NCBI RefSeq assembly: GCF_002980555.1
Contig: NZ_PVBT01000002.1
Span: 124,001-188,000, forward strand
DNA: 64,000 bases
Source of the DNA: Phyllobacterium myrsinacearum
GTDB taxonomy: Bacteria > Pseudomonadota > Alphaproteobacteria > Rhizobiales > Rhizobiaceae
Direction: 5' to 3'
Shown: positions 8,310-17,329 of the stretch, in pieces
Layout: the number at the start of each line of letters is the position of its first letter
Numbering within the stretch: position 1 is the first letter of the stretch
Notes under the pieces: generated by a model
Databases searched by the model: none
Told to the model about the DNA's origin: nothing
What the model saw: only the letters and a program-made list of their open reading frames with translations
Made by a program: the position numbers and the translations under genes

Positions 8310-9773
8310 ATGAGATCGAAGCTTTTCACCTTGACGCTATTGATTGGCACTGCAGCAGCAGGGCTCGGATCGGCATTCGCCGGGCAGGTCCCAGGACCAG
8401 CCTCGGCGCCGGACATCCCCGTCAGTCATCGCGACCGTGTCTACGCGGCCGAACAGTTTTCAAATACGGTATCGGTCACCGATCCTGCCGATAACAAGCT
8501 GTTGGGCGTCATCCGGCTCGGAGATCCGCAGCCAGGCAATCTTGCCCCACTCTATCGCGGTCAGGTGCTTGTGCACGGCATGGGTTTTTCCCCCGATCAC
8601 AAAACGCTCGCGGTTGTCTCGATCGGCACCAATTCTGTTACGTTTATCGACACGGCCACCAACGCGATCAAACACGTCACGTACCTCGGGCGGGCACCGC
8701 ATGAGGCATTTTTCACACTTGACGGTAAGGAAGTCTGGGTCACGGTTCGGGGTGAAGATTACATCGCCGTTCTGGATGGACATACATTTGCAGAAAAGAC
8801 GCGGATCAAGGTGCCCGGAGGACCGGGCATGCAGATATTCTCGCCTGACAACAAATACGGCTATGTCTGTTCGTCATTCAATCCGGAAACCGTCGTCATT
8901 TCCGTTGCCGATCACAAAATCGTCGGCCATGTGAAGCAGGAAAGCCCGTTCTGTCCCGATCTCGCAGCAACGCCTGATGGCAAGCAAGTCTGGTTCACTC
9001 TGAAAGACGTGGGCAGGACACAGGTGTTTGACGCCAAGCCACCCTTCAAACTCATCAAAACGCTGGATACGGGGCCGATCACCAATCACGTCAACATCGT
9101 CCGCAATGCCAATGGCATGTTTGCCTACGTGACTGTTGGCGGATTGAACCAGATCAAGGTTTTCCGCACCGACACATTTGAGCAAGTGGCCACGATCCCG
9201 GTCGGTAAGCTCCCGCATGGGCTGTGGCCCGCTGGTGATGGCACACGTGTTTACGTCGGCCTGGAAAATGCCGATGCACTGGCGGCCATCGACACGCTGA
9301 CCAATACGGTGATCGCAACCATTCCCATTGGACAGGCGCCGCAGGCTTTGACCTATGTTCCCAATGCTGTTCCGGAAGGTGACGGGATGCAGAATTTGCA
9401 ACCTCTCGGTGTTGCTGGCCAAGCGGCTCAGTTGACCCTCGCTTCGGTGTCGGCTGCTGCATCTGCGGAGGCAAAGCCGACGAGTGTGACCCTCTTTGAT
9501 CAGGGGCTTACACAGGTTCTGCAAGCTGCAGTGACGGGTCTGGAGCCCAAACAGCCTTATGTGCTGGCACTGGCATCTCAGCCGGATGGTGGTGGTGCGC
9601 TCCAGCCGCTGGCAGCCTTCATGACCAACCCCGCGGGTTCGGCAATCGTCAATGCGGTTGGCCCCATTCGTCAATTGGCAGAGAGTGGACAGGACGTCCC
9701 GAGCCGCTATCTGGTGGTTGCGTCCGGCACAGCCGCCAAGATCGGTAAGCTCGTGCAGGTGCAGACGAAATGA
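8310..9773 (+). CDS. Exported YVTN/YncE-type beta-propeller protein
   Basis: A 487-residue protein with a signal peptide (MRSKLFTLTLLIGTAAAGLGSAFA). It is followed by repeated blades of the YVTN type, for example RVYAAEQFSNTVSVTDPADNKLLGVI, NSVTFIDTATNAIKHV, and YVGLENADALAAIDTLTNTVIATIPIG. After the propeller (to about residue 370) a C-terminal segment of about 110 residues resembles no named domain I recognise. The start is the ATG at 8310, one base after the DUF305 stop. It is probably a periplasmic scaffold or redox-partner protein co-expressed with DUF305; the molecular role is unknown. Confidence 0.85.
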   Translation: MRSKLFTLTLLIGTAAAGLGSAFAGQVPGPASAPDIPVSHRDRVYAAEQFSNTVSVTDPADNKLLGVIRLGDPQPGNLAPLYRGQVLVHGMGFSPDHKTLAVVSIGTNSVTFIDTATNAIKHVTYLGRAPHEAFFTLDGKEVWVTVRGEDYIAVLDGHTFAEKTRIKVPGGPGMQIFSPDNKYGYVCSSFNPETVVISVADHKIVGHVKQESPFCPDLAATPDGKQVWFTLKDVGRTQVFDAKPPFKLIKTLDTGPITNHVNIVRNANGMFAYVTVGGLNQIKVFRTDTFEQVATIPVGKLPHGLWPAGDGTRVYVGLENADALAAIDTLTNTVIATIPIGQAPQALTYVPNAVPEGDGMQNLQPLGVAGQAAQLTLASVSAAASAEAKPTSVTLFDQGLTQVLQAAVTGLEPKQPYVLALASQPDGGGALQPLAAFMTNPAGSAIVNAVGPIRQLAESGQDVPSRYLVVASGTAAKIGKLVQVQTK

Positions 9774-9779
9774 TAAGGC

Positions 9780-9824
9780 GCTGCCCGCATTCGGTTTTCC
9801 ATCAGGCAGCGAGATGCGGGCAGC
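9780..9824. terminator. Perfect 11-bp inverted repeat between beta-propeller and sigma genes
   Basis: GCTGCCCGCAT at 9780-9790 is exactly mirrored by ATGCGGGCAGC at 9814-9824, with a 23-nt loop, just after the beta-propeller stop. There is no T-run, so it is not a classic intrinsic terminator. It could attenuate read-through into the sigma gene or protect the upstream mRNA end. Confidence 0.4.
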
Positions 9825-9918
9825 GGTCACATATCGAGACGGTACGGCAGAATGGTATTGGTACAATGGCTACCGTCAGCGGCGTCGTGCAACGCCTTGA
9901 AGCAGAAGGGGCTCTGAC

Positions 9919-10449
9919 ATGACAGATATGATCGTTTTGATCGAGCCCCTCATTCCGGCATTGCGGCGATATGCGCGTAGCTTGATGCGGGATCGTTCGG
10001 CTGCCGATGACCTGCTGCAGGATTGTCTGGAGCGGGCCGTCAGTCATTGGCATCAGCGGCGTGATGATGGTAACGCCAGAACATGGATGTTTACGATCCT
10101 GCACAATCTGGCCATCAACCGCCTACAGAAAACCGCACGGCGCGGAGTTCATCTGGATATTGACGATGCATCTGATCCGGCCCTCTCGGGGAGGCCGACG
10201 CAAGAGGATGGCTTACATCAACAGGACGTTTTGCGTGCCTTGAAAACTTTGCCGGAAGAGCAGAGAAATGTCATTCTTCTCGTTTCGGTTGAAGATTTAT
10301 CCTATGCGGAAACCGCAAAGGTTCTCGGAATTCCTATAGGTACGGTTATGTCGCGATTGGCGCGAGGCCGTGAACGGTTGCGGCAGGTTCTTGAGGGTGA
10401 AGTGAACAACAAGATTGAAAACGGTCCTCATTTGAGGAGAGTAAAATGA
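9919..10449 (+). CDS. ECF-family RNA polymerase sigma factor
   Basis: A 176-residue sigma-70-family ECF factor. Region 2 is RYARSLMRDRSAADDLLQDCLERAV through ARTWMFTILHNLAINRL (about residues 15-72), and region 4 is LPEEQRNVILLVSVEDLSYAETAKVLGIPIGTVMSRLARGRERL (about 112-157). It contains neither region 1.1 nor region 3, as usual for ECF factors. The gene overlaps the anti-sigma gene by 4 bp. Its position next to msrPQ, DUF305 and the beta-propeller, and the shared promoter motif there, suggest it controls that envelope-stress set. AGAAGGGG precedes the ATG. Confidence 0.95.
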   Translation: MTDMIVLIEPLIPALRRYARSLMRDRSAADDLLQDCLERAVSHWHQRRDDGNARTWMFTILHNLAINRLQKTARRGVHLDIDDASDPALSGRPTQEDGLHQQDVLRALKTLPEEQRNVILLVSVEDLSYAETAKVLGIPIGTVMSRLARGRERLRQVLEGEVNNKIENGPHLRRVK

Positions 10450-11222
10450 ACAACAGCCCGATCACGGAAGACGATCTGCACGCTTATGTCGACCAGGCTC
10501 TTAGCACGGCCAGACGGGATCAGGTTGCCCAGTATCTTGAGCAACACCCTGATGAGGCCGAGCGGATCGCAAGTTATCGAAAGCAGCGGGATCAACTGCG
10601 GTCTGCACTCGCACCAATAAGCGAAGAACCGGTACCTCCTGAGCTTAATCTGGCGCGCATGCTTGATAGCGCGCGGCGTCCAAGATTTCCGGTTTGGCGC
10701 TCCGCTGCTGCCGCTGTTGTATTGCTTGCAGTTGGCCTAACCGGCGGCTGGTCGCTTCAGACTCTGTCTCAACCAGCTACCGGCGGCATCATAGCGCTCG
10801 CTGACGAGGCGACATACAGCTATCAGGTCTATGCTGGAGATAAGGGACGGCCAGTGGAAATCAAAGCATCCGATCAGGATAGCCTGGTCAAATGGGTTTC
10901 GAACCGTCTGGGCCACAATGTATCCGTGCCTGACCTGACAGGCTCCGGCTACCGGTTCATGGGAGGGCGCGTTGTTGCCACAGCCCACGGCCCTGCGGGT
11001 ATGTTCATGTATGACGATGACAATGGCACCCGGTTGGTGATGCTCACACGGGCCATGGCAGCGGATAAAAACTCTCCCATGTTGTCGCAATCCGCCGGCC
11101 TTGTGCAGAGGATCAGCTGGTCAAAGGCGGGCATCGGCTACAGCCTGGTCGGGCCTCTTTCCACCGAGGTGCTCAATCCGCTTGCCAATGAAATGCGCCG
11201 GCAAATCGAAACAAATGCGTAG
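10446..11222 (+). CDS. Membrane-anchored anti-sigma factor
   Basis: A 258-residue protein. The N-terminal cytosolic part (ITEDDLHAYVDQALSTARRDQVAQYLEQHPDEAERIASYRKQ) is the pattern seen in rhizobial anti-sigma factors. One transmembrane helix follows (about residues 81-99, AAAAVVLLAVGLTGGWSL), then a periplasmic domain of about 155 residues. No HxxxCxxC zinc motif is present, so it is not a ZAS-type anti-sigma. It overlaps the sigma gene by 4 bp with its own GAGGAG ribosome site. It probably holds the sigma factor at the membrane until an envelope signal. Confidence 0.9.
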   Translation: MNNSPITEDDLHAYVDQALSTARRDQVAQYLEQHPDEAERIASYRKQRDQLRSALAPISEEPVPPELNLARMLDSARRPRFPVWRSAAAAVVLLAVGLTGGWSLQTLSQPATGGIIALADEATYSYQVYAGDKGRPVEIKASDQDSLVKWVSNRLGHNVSVPDLTGSGYRFMGGRVVATAHGPAGMFMYDDDNGTRLVMLTRAMAADKNSPMLSQSAGLVQRISWSKAGIGYSLVGPLSTEVLNPLANEMRRQIETNA

Positions 11223-11385
11223 GTCCATCGTGAGCAGAAAGCGCAGCGGCTAAATTGGGGATCGGAAAAGCTGTTGTCACCGCGTCGCACACTATCGTGC
11301 ATTGAAGCTGACGAAATCTGACCGTCCGGCTGGTGAAGCCGATGAGATGGCTCATCGACTGTACGAGCGCGCGACGAGGTAGAAA

Positions 11386-12687
11386 ATGAAGCTTGCGACT
11401 TGGCCGCGATTTAATTTCAACCTCGCAGAGTTAGAGCGGGCAGCGCTTTCAGCGAAATCCAACCGGCATGCCGATATTTTTGTTGATTGGGATGCCAACG
11501 ATTTGAATGACGATCTGCGCTGGCAATCTGCCGGGCAGGGGAGTTGCGATTGTCGTAACTCATCACGTCAGCCGGTTGATGATGTGATTTTTGCCCGCAG
11601 CCGTTGTTTGAAGATGGGGATCATTGACTATCCATTTCAGAGTTCCGGTATTGCCGCTGAAACACCACCGGTCTGCGATATCGACATGGGAAAGCGGCGG
11701 GATGTTCCAAAGCGTGGTCGTCTGAGCATCGCCTATGCATGGTTCACTTCACTTGCGGTCCACCTCGCTTTGCTTGCTGCTCTTTCCTTTAGCCTGACGG
11801 CACCCATAGTGCAGGAGGAAGCTGGCTCAGTCGTTAGTTTGATCATAGTTGGCGATTCCGAAACCAACAGCACTGTTGCAGGTGATCCAGATTTGCAGGT
11901 TGATCCCCTGCACCAAGAAGACGTGCCTGCAAATACGCAATCAGCGGCAGTGCAGCCCAACGCGATGCCGGCAATTGAAGACAGGAAAAGTCAATTCGAG
12001 CAGGAGGCTGCGCTTGGTTCATCGATGCCGGATGCTGCCGAACCGCTGCCGCTGACGTCGAACGCTCCCGCTGAGACGGCGGCGTTACAGGCGGTGGCAA
12101 CGCAGGGGCAAGAAGATCCCAAGCCCGTTGCCCCCGTTGAAATGGGCGAAGGGCAAAAAGAACAATCAAGTTCTATGAACGCGCCCGGCTTGATGCCAGC
12201 CTCCAAAATCGTACATCCCATCGAAAAATTGAAGGCCACGGCGAAGAAAAAGCCGAAAAACAAAACAACAAAGAAACCTCCCGGTTCTCAAAGCGGGAAG
12301 AAGGGGGATTCCGGACATGGTGAGGACAATGACAGCAAAGCGGTATCTTCCGACCAAAGCTTCCGTTCTGCTGCACGTTCGGACGGAATGGGCAATGCGG
12401 ACATAGACAACTATCCGGGCAAGGTGCAGTCGCGTATTCGCCGTGCGGTCAGATATCCCTTGGGGAACAGGCGCATGTTGGCCTCAATGAATGTGCGAGT
12501 GCGTCTCACTATCAGCCGGGACGGTTCACTCGCGGAAGTCTCGGTCGTCCAGAGTTCAGGAATTCCGGCACTTGACAGTGCTGTGGTAGCAGGTGTCCGG
12601 CGCGCAGCGCCGTACCCCCCGCTGCCGTCCAAGTGGAGCAAGCCGAGCTGGACCTTTGCACAAGACGTTCAGGTTACGGGACGATAG
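11386..12687 (+). CDS. TonB-like energy-transducing protein, start uncertain
   Basis: The certain part has a single transmembrane helix (YAWFTSLAVHLALLAALSFSL), an acidic/Gln-rich periplasmic spacer and a Lys-rich segment (KKKPKNKTTKKPPG). It ends in a TonB_C domain (YPGKVQSRIRRAVRYPLGNRR through RAAPYPPLP), as in proteins that couple inner-membrane energy to outer-membrane receptors. The open frame is 433 codons from 11386, where a GAGG site exists. That start places about 120 residues before the helix, which is unusual. Internal ATGs at 11614 (357 aa) and 11686 (333 aa) give more normal lengths but weak ribosome sites. No ExbBD genes are adjacent. Confidence 0.8.
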   Translation: MKLATWPRFNFNLAELERAALSAKSNRHADIFVDWDANDLNDDLRWQSAGQGSCDCRNSSRQPVDDVIFARSRCLKMGIIDYPFQSSGIAAETPPVCDIDMGKRRDVPKRGRLSIAYAWFTSLAVHLALLAALSFSLTAPIVQEEAGSVVSLIIVGDSETNSTVAGDPDLQVDPLHQEDVPANTQSAAVQPNAMPAIEDRKSQFEQEAALGSSMPDAAEPLPLTSNAPAETAALQAVATQGQEDPKPVAPVEMGEGQKEQSSSMNAPGLMPASKIVHPIEKLKATAKKKPKNKTTKKPPGSQSGKKGDSGHGEDNDSKAVSSDQSFRSAARSDGMGNADIDNYPGKVQSRIRRAVRYPLGNRRMLASMNVRVRLTISRDGSLAEVSVVQSSGIPALDSAVVAGVRRAAPYPPLPSKWSKPSWTFAQDVQVTGR

Positions 12688-13094
12688 CCGCACTGAGCAC
12701 TGGTGCAATGCTTGCGAGGTGCCAATCCTAACCAGACCAAGACCTGTCGAGGATTGACACAGTGTTGGAAGTCGCCGACCTCCTGTACCAGCGCGATCTT
12801 CTGAGCGCGGTATTGGAAATAACCACAGCGTGTCAGTCATGTATCATCAGCTTTGACAATCGGGCGGACTGATGGACGGAGACGGAGATGCTATCTGCTT
12901 AGGCGACTGACCAGGATGGTCACGCACCGGGACGGACCCGCTTCGACAGTAGTACCTGCCCGCCACCCAGCATTCTCTTCGCGGTCAAAGATTGTAGTGC
13001 TCTTCAGAGTTGTCCCTCGAGCGCACAGTTCGGCTGCCATTTGACGCATCACGGCATTGATCTGGGTATGGAATTTTCGCAAGAACGCGAGTTC
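12688..13094. other. Intergenic region after the tonB-like gene
   Basis: About 400 bp without a supported gene. A minus-strand frame at 12891-13082 (63 codons, TTG start) lies just downstream of the small conserved gene at 13095 but has no recognisable domain or ribosome site. No repeat or transposon end was seen. Confidence 0.4.
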
Positions 13095-13400
13095 TCAAAT
13101 TCCTGAACCGTCGAGCTGCTCGGCGTCTTCGCCTTCCCAGGGTGGGGGCATTGACGTACGATCCAGATTAGCCGAGGGCATCGGCATCCAGCACTTCAAT
13201 TCCGGCTCGGCATATTCGACGATGCGGCCGGGTGAGGAATCGGAGGCGCGCCAGCCTTCGGCCCCAAACTGGTCAGCACGGGACCAATATGCAAGATCAA
13301 CTTCTGCCTGCCCCTGTTCGGATGGACGGATCGTTACGAGGATTCGGCTGCCGTCCTTCGGTGCGCTTGCCATGTGGCGCCAGCGGTTTGGCTCATCCAT
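13095..13400 (-). CDS. Small conserved hypothetical protein
   Basis: A 101-residue protein whose layout (RWRHMASAPKDGSRILVTI, then DLAYWSRADQF, then a Trp/Pro-rich CWMPMP near the end) resembles short DUF551-like proteins common in phages and alphaproteobacteria. The function of such proteins is unknown. The start at 13400 is supported by an AGAGG ribosome site; the frame extends upstream to 13460 without one. It is flanked by non-coding DNA on both sides and is probably monocistronic. Confidence 0.6.
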   Translation of the reverse strand: MDEPNRWRHMASAPKDGSRILVTIRPSEQGQAEVDLAYWSRADQFGAEGWRASDSSPGRIVEYAEPELKCWMPMPSANLDRTSMPPPWEGEDAEQLDGSGI

Positions 13401-13500
13401 CGTTTTTCCTCTTGTATTGCTATGGATTGCAAGTGTCGCCTCACCGCTGAAAGCCGTCAACTCAAACTTTTACACAGTCATCCCGCGAATTCGCCGCGAC

Positions 13501-14451
13501 TCAGCGATGGGTGGAAACTGCTATGTCCGCTTGTGAGCGCGGATGTGCCGAAACTGAAATGAACCGGGTCTGGAGATTGTCGAGGAGCCAAGCGCCTGCG
13601 CGGCCCGGAAAACGATCGCGCATATGCGCGGCATAAATGGTCAGAGGGCTGTGAGCGCTGGCGGGATCGTCCTCAATTTGCAGCGGAACGAGACGTTCTT
13701 CGGCCAAAAGCGGCTTCACCAGATGTTCGGGCATCCGGCACCAGCCAAGTCCTGCGAGAAGGAAATCCAGCCGGCGCCCCAGATCAATGAAGCGCCATAC
13801 CTTCGTTCCAAGAATGCCATAGCCGGGACTGTCCGGTGTGGACGGATCAGACAGTACAAGCTGAACATGCTCATCCAGGTCCGCATGCGTTACCGGCCGG
13901 CCGAGCCGGGCGAGCGGATGGGCTGGCGACACGACCGGAAGCAGGCGCACGCCAAGCAATGGCAAAGCCACAACATCTTCAGGCACATCAGGCAGAAGCA
14001 CGCAGAATGCGAGCGCAGCATCTCCCCGGCGCAATCGTCGCTCGGCGCCGCCGAGGCCCTCTGTCGAGAAGCTCACCGGCAAGTAAGGAAATGTATCGCG
14101 GAGCGCATGCAGACTGTCGATAAACGAAGCAGTGGGTACCAGCGGATCAATTGCGACTGCAAGCTCGGGCTCCAGTCCATTGCGCGTGGCGGCGGCCATC
14201 GCCTCGAAACGTGCCGTGCCCGACAGGACGACACGGGCCTGAGCGACCAGCGCGCGGCCTGCGTCCGTCAGGTGCGGGCGATAGCTGCTCCGATCGAACA
14301 GGATCACACCCTGCACGTCTTCCAGCGTTGCAACGGCCTGGCTGATCGCGGACTGGGCACGATGGAGCTTGCGACCGGCAGCCGAGAAGCTGCCGGTTTC
14401 GGTGATCGCCACCAGCACACGCAACTGGTCCAGGGTCAGACTGCCCAACAT
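13501..14451 (-). CDS. LysR-family transcriptional regulator divergent from azoreductase
   Basis: A 316-residue LysR regulator with N-terminal helix-turn-helix ([38 protein letters not shown]) and a substrate-binding-like C-terminal domain. The ATG at 14451 is preferred because a TTG four codons upstream has no ribosome site. The gene is divergent from the azoreductase gene 139 bp away and probably regulates it. The inducer is unknown. Confidence 0.92.
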   Translation of the reverse strand: MLGSLTLDQLRVLVAITETGSFSAAGRKLHRAQSAISQAVATLEDVQGVILFDRSSYRPHLTDAGRALVAQARVVLSGTARFEAMAAATRNGLEPELAVAIDPLVPTASFIDSLHALRDTFPYLPVSFSTEGLGGAERRLRRGDAALAFCVLLPDVPEDVVALPLLGVRLLPVVSPAHPLARLGRPVTHADLDEHVQLVLSDPSTPDSPGYGILGTKVWRFIDLGRRLDFLLAGLGWCRMPEHLVKPLLAEERLVPLQIEDDPASAHSPLTIYAAHMRDRFPGRAGAWLLDNLQTRFISVSAHPRSQADIAVSTHR

Positions 14452-14590
14452 TCCATCATCCAAACCGATAGAGATTATAAGATTAATATCTCTTTCAATG
14501 ATGACCGTCCAGTGTGCAAGCTACAGCCATGCTCTTGGCGCGCCGAATTCCGGCTTCCGCTTCGGCCACCTCAAATCCAAGGATAGTTTC

Positions 14591-15205
14591 ATGCCCCGCC
14601 TTCTCGTTGTCGAAACCAGCCCGCGCGGCGATTCTTCGATCTCGCGCAATCTCACCCGTCGCTTCGTCACCAAATGGCAGGCAGCACATCCCGGCGGGCA
14701 GGTGGTTACCCGTGATCTGATGAAAACAGACATGCCGTTTGTGAACGCGCCATGGCTCCAGGCTTATTTTACGCCGCCCGAGCAGCATTCAGCCAAAATG
14801 AAAGAAGTGCTCCGGCTGTCGGACGAACTTGTCGCGGAGCTGCTGGCGACCGATCATCTCGTCATTGCCACGCCCGTGTACAACTACAACATTCCGGCGG
14901 CGCTCAAGGCTTGGGTTGACCACATCGTCCGCAAGGGGGCGACGCTTGGGATGGACGGCAAGGGCCTTGTTAGCGGCAAGAGGGCTACTGTGCTTATGGC
15001 TTCCGGAGGCGTTTACACAGAAGGGTCGCCAATCCGCGATCGAGACATCGCGACCCAGTATCTGCGCCTGATCCTGAACATCGTCGGTATCACCGAGGTA
15101 ACGTTCATTGCGGCGGGTGGAGCAAAGGCAGTTGATTTGGGCGAGATCGGGCGAGATGATTTTCTGAACAAGTTCCATGGTGAAATCGAGGCTGGGGCTT
15201 CGTAA
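14591..15205 (+). CDS. azoR: FMN-dependent NADH:quinone/azo oxidoreductase (AzoR family)
   Basis: A 204-residue flavodoxin-fold enzyme that reduces quinones and azo compounds with NADH. Family features are the N-terminal phosphate-binding loop ([16 protein letters not shown], residues 5-20), the FMN-contacting segment [23 protein letters not shown] (about 93-115), and the MASGGVY loop. The open frame extends upstream, but the ATG at 14591 begins the conserved beta-strand. It lies opposite the LysR gene, consistent with inducible quinone or electrophile detoxification. The gene symbol is used at family level. Confidence 0.9.
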   Translation: MPRLLVVETSPRGDSSISRNLTRRFVTKWQAAHPGGQVVTRDLMKTDMPFVNAPWLQAYFTPPEQHSAKMKEVLRLSDELVAELLATDHLVIATPVYNYNIPAALKAWVDHIVRKGATLGMDGKGLVSGKRATVLMASGGVYTEGSPIRDRDIATQYLRLILNIVGITEVTFIAAGGAKAVDLGEIGRDDFLNKFHGEIEAGAS

Positions 15206-15434
15206 TGCTGCCTTCGGGGTGGGCTCGGCAGCCGCATCCTGCAGACAATTGGATTGCAATCAAGAATGCCCGATGTTTGTCTGTTTTCGTCGTGGACGCT
15301 TTTGGAGTTGGTTGGGCACGTCACATAAAGCGGGCACAATCTACGGCAACGCTTCGCGGCTCAATCGCGTGAGAGCAGGCCGATCAGACTTATGGTAAGA
15401 GTTCATAAGGGAACGGCGCCGGGTGAGGGTGGAG

Positions 15435-16274
15435 ATGTTGGATCGTGCTGACTTCTATGATGCCGAATTAAAGCGGCACAATGAACATTTGCGCGCCGCT
15501 GCCAGGGTTGGAGTCCGTGACCGTGTGCTCGATGTCGGTTGTGGGGCGGGACAATCGACCCGCGACGCCGCCCGTGTCGCGGTGGAAGGCAACGCGATGG
15601 GCGTGGACACGTCCCCGGACATGCTCGAGGTTGCGCGACGGCGTTCCAACGAAGCGGGGTTGCGAAATGTTGCATTTGAGCAGGGTGATGCCCAGCATCA
15701 TGCATTTCCTGCCGCCAGCTTCGACCTTTGTATCAGCCGGTTTGGTGTGATGTTCTTTGCTGATCCGGCGGCAGCGTTTGCCAATATCGCTCGCGCGATG
15801 CGTCCGGGCGCGCGCCTCGTATGGATGGTGTGGCAGAGTCAGGAGCGCAACGCATGGTCTGGTGCCATTCGGCAAGCGTTGGCCCCGGGAACCGCGGTTT
15901 CCGCAGGTGCTTTGTCGCCATTTTCACTTGGCGATCCCACCATCGTTACAGAACTTCTGAGCAGGGCTGGCTTTGTTTCGATCGATTTTACCGATGTGCA
16001 AGAGCCGGTCTTCTATGGGCCTGACGCCGACAGTGCGTTTGACGCGCTCATCAACCTCTATCTGGTGAAGGACGCGCTGATGCGAACCGATGAAGCGCCC
16101 GATAAGGCATTGCAGCGGCTGCGCGCTTTACTGGAGTCTCATATGACCACAGAAGGTGTACTCTTTGAGTCGCGCGCCTGGATCATTACCGCTGACAGGG
16201 GGGAAAGACCACGGCGTCCCGGCGACCTCGATCGCCGTGCAATCTCGACGCGATTCATACGCCGTAAGGGATAG
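15435..16274 (+). CDS. Class I SAM-dependent methyltransferase
   Basis: A 279-residue methyltransferase of the UbiE/COQ5-like (Methyltransf_11/25) type. Motif I is VLDVGCGAGQSTRDAA (about residues 31-46), motif II MGVDTSPDMLEVARRR, then VAFEQGDAQHHAFPAASFDLCISRFGVMFF and MRPGARLVWMVWQ. The start ATG at 15435 has GAGG six bases upstream; a GTG four codons earlier is possible. The substrate cannot be inferred. It stands alone, ending about 20 bp before the convergent GntR gene. Confidence 0.85.
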   Translation: MLDRADFYDAELKRHNEHLRAAARVGVRDRVLDVGCGAGQSTRDAARVAVEGNAMGVDTSPDMLEVARRRSNEAGLRNVAFEQGDAQHHAFPAASFDLCISRFGVMFFADPAAAFANIARAMRPGARLVWMVWQSQERNAWSGAIRQALAPGTAVSAGALSPFSLGDPTIVTELLSRAGFVSIDFTDVQEPVFYGPDADSAFDALINLYLVKDALMRTDEAPDKALQRLRALLESHMTTEGVLFESRAWIITADRGERPRRPGDLDRRAISTRFIRRKG

Positions 16275-16294
16275 CAACGCCGTCTTGGACGGCG

Positions 16295-17197
16295 CTAGGG
16301 CAGGGCGTGAATGCGCAGCGAGGAGAGGAGCGTCTGCTTTGACGTACGCAGATGATCGCGCGCCGCAGCAAGCGCCGAGATTTCGTCGCGCGATTTCAGG
16401 GCCGCGATCAGTCTTAGATGTTCTCCGATCGCCGCAGCATTGCGCGCGCGCTCGTCCTTCTTGTCCCATTGATAATGGTAGTGGAAAATCAAGGAGATCA
16501 CCTTCTGGAATTCGGCGACGAAGCGATTGCGCGTGACGCTGCCTATTGCCAGATGAAAGCGCTCGTCCAGCAGGGAGAAATCATGAAAGCGCTCATCGAT
16601 TGCTGCTGCCAGCGCGCGATGCGCCGCCTCGAGTTCCTCGATCTTGCGCCAGATCGGGTGGCTGTCGGGCAGTGCAATGAGCTGTGAAACCGCGTTAAGC
16701 TCGATCATCATGCGGAAATCAGACAGCTCAATCGCGAAATCAGAGGTGAATCCAACCAACTCCCAGCCATTTTTGGGCCGCCGCTTGACAAGTCCGAACC
16801 GGCTGAGCGAGGCCAAGAACTCCTGCAGGCCGTAGACGCTGACCCGGAACTGCCGTGCAAGTTCGGCAACATTGAGCGGTGTGCCCGGCGGCACGTCAAA
16901 GCGCAGGATCCAGTAGAGGAACTGACGTTCGAGCTCTTCGGGAGAAACCTGACTGGCATTTACCGTCAGCCAATCGTCTGGAGATGGCGCACGCAAGAGC
17001 GCTTTCTGCCTTCCCCTCCATTTGACCACCCCAATCATATCCAAACGCTCGAGGATTGAACGGATCACCGTACGGCTCACCTCAAACTGCGCCGAAAGCA
17101 CCAGTTCCGAAGCCAGAAGATCCCCCGGTTTCAACGCGGAACACTCATCGAGAACCGCATTGAAAGCCGCCCTGAAGCGCTCGTCCGTCCGTGCCAT
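16295..17197 (-). CDS. GntR-type regulator of the adjacent sugar ABC operon
   Basis: A 300-residue regulator. An N-terminal winged-helix region (LASELVLSAQFEVSRTVIRSILERLDMIGVVKWRGR) is followed by a second HTH-like segment (LNVAELARQFRVSVYGLQEFLASLSRFGLV), then an all-helical FCD-like ligand domain. Having two DNA-binding-like segments makes it longer than usual GntR/FadR proteins. ATG 17197 with GGGAGG is chosen over a GTG three codons upstream. It is divergent from the sugar-type ABC transporter genes, 132 bp away, and most likely represses them. Confidence 0.85.
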   Translation of the reverse strand: MARTDERFRAAFNAVLDECSALKPGDLLASELVLSAQFEVSRTVIRSILERLDMIGVVKWRGRQKALLRAPSPDDWLTVNASQVSPEELERQFLYWILRFDVPPGTPLNVAELARQFRVSVYGLQEFLASLSRFGLVKRRPKNGWELVGFTSDFAIELSDFRMMIELNAVSQLIALPDSHPIWRKIEELEAAHRALAAAIDERFHDFSLLDERFHLAIGSVTRNRFVAEFQKVISLIFHYHYQWDKKDERARNAAAIGEHLRLIAALKSRDEISALAAARDHLRTSKQTLLSSLRIHALP

Positions 17198-17329
17198 CGC
17201 GCGCACCTCCCTGTCGCTGCCTTCGATACATCAAGAGTGAATAGTCGACAATAATTAAAAACAATTGACAGCGGATTTCGCGACCTGCAGTCTGCATTTA
17301 ATAATTTTATACCGCTCGGGAGGGGCACC

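Noticed and set aside
9780-9824. Inverted repeat considered as a classic rho-independent terminator
   Set aside because: Arms are perfect, but the loop is long and no T-run follows, so it is kept only as a possible attenuator or stabiliser.
12891-13082. 63-codon minus-strand frame after the tonB-like gene
   Set aside because: TTG start without a ribosome site and no known domain; too weak to call.
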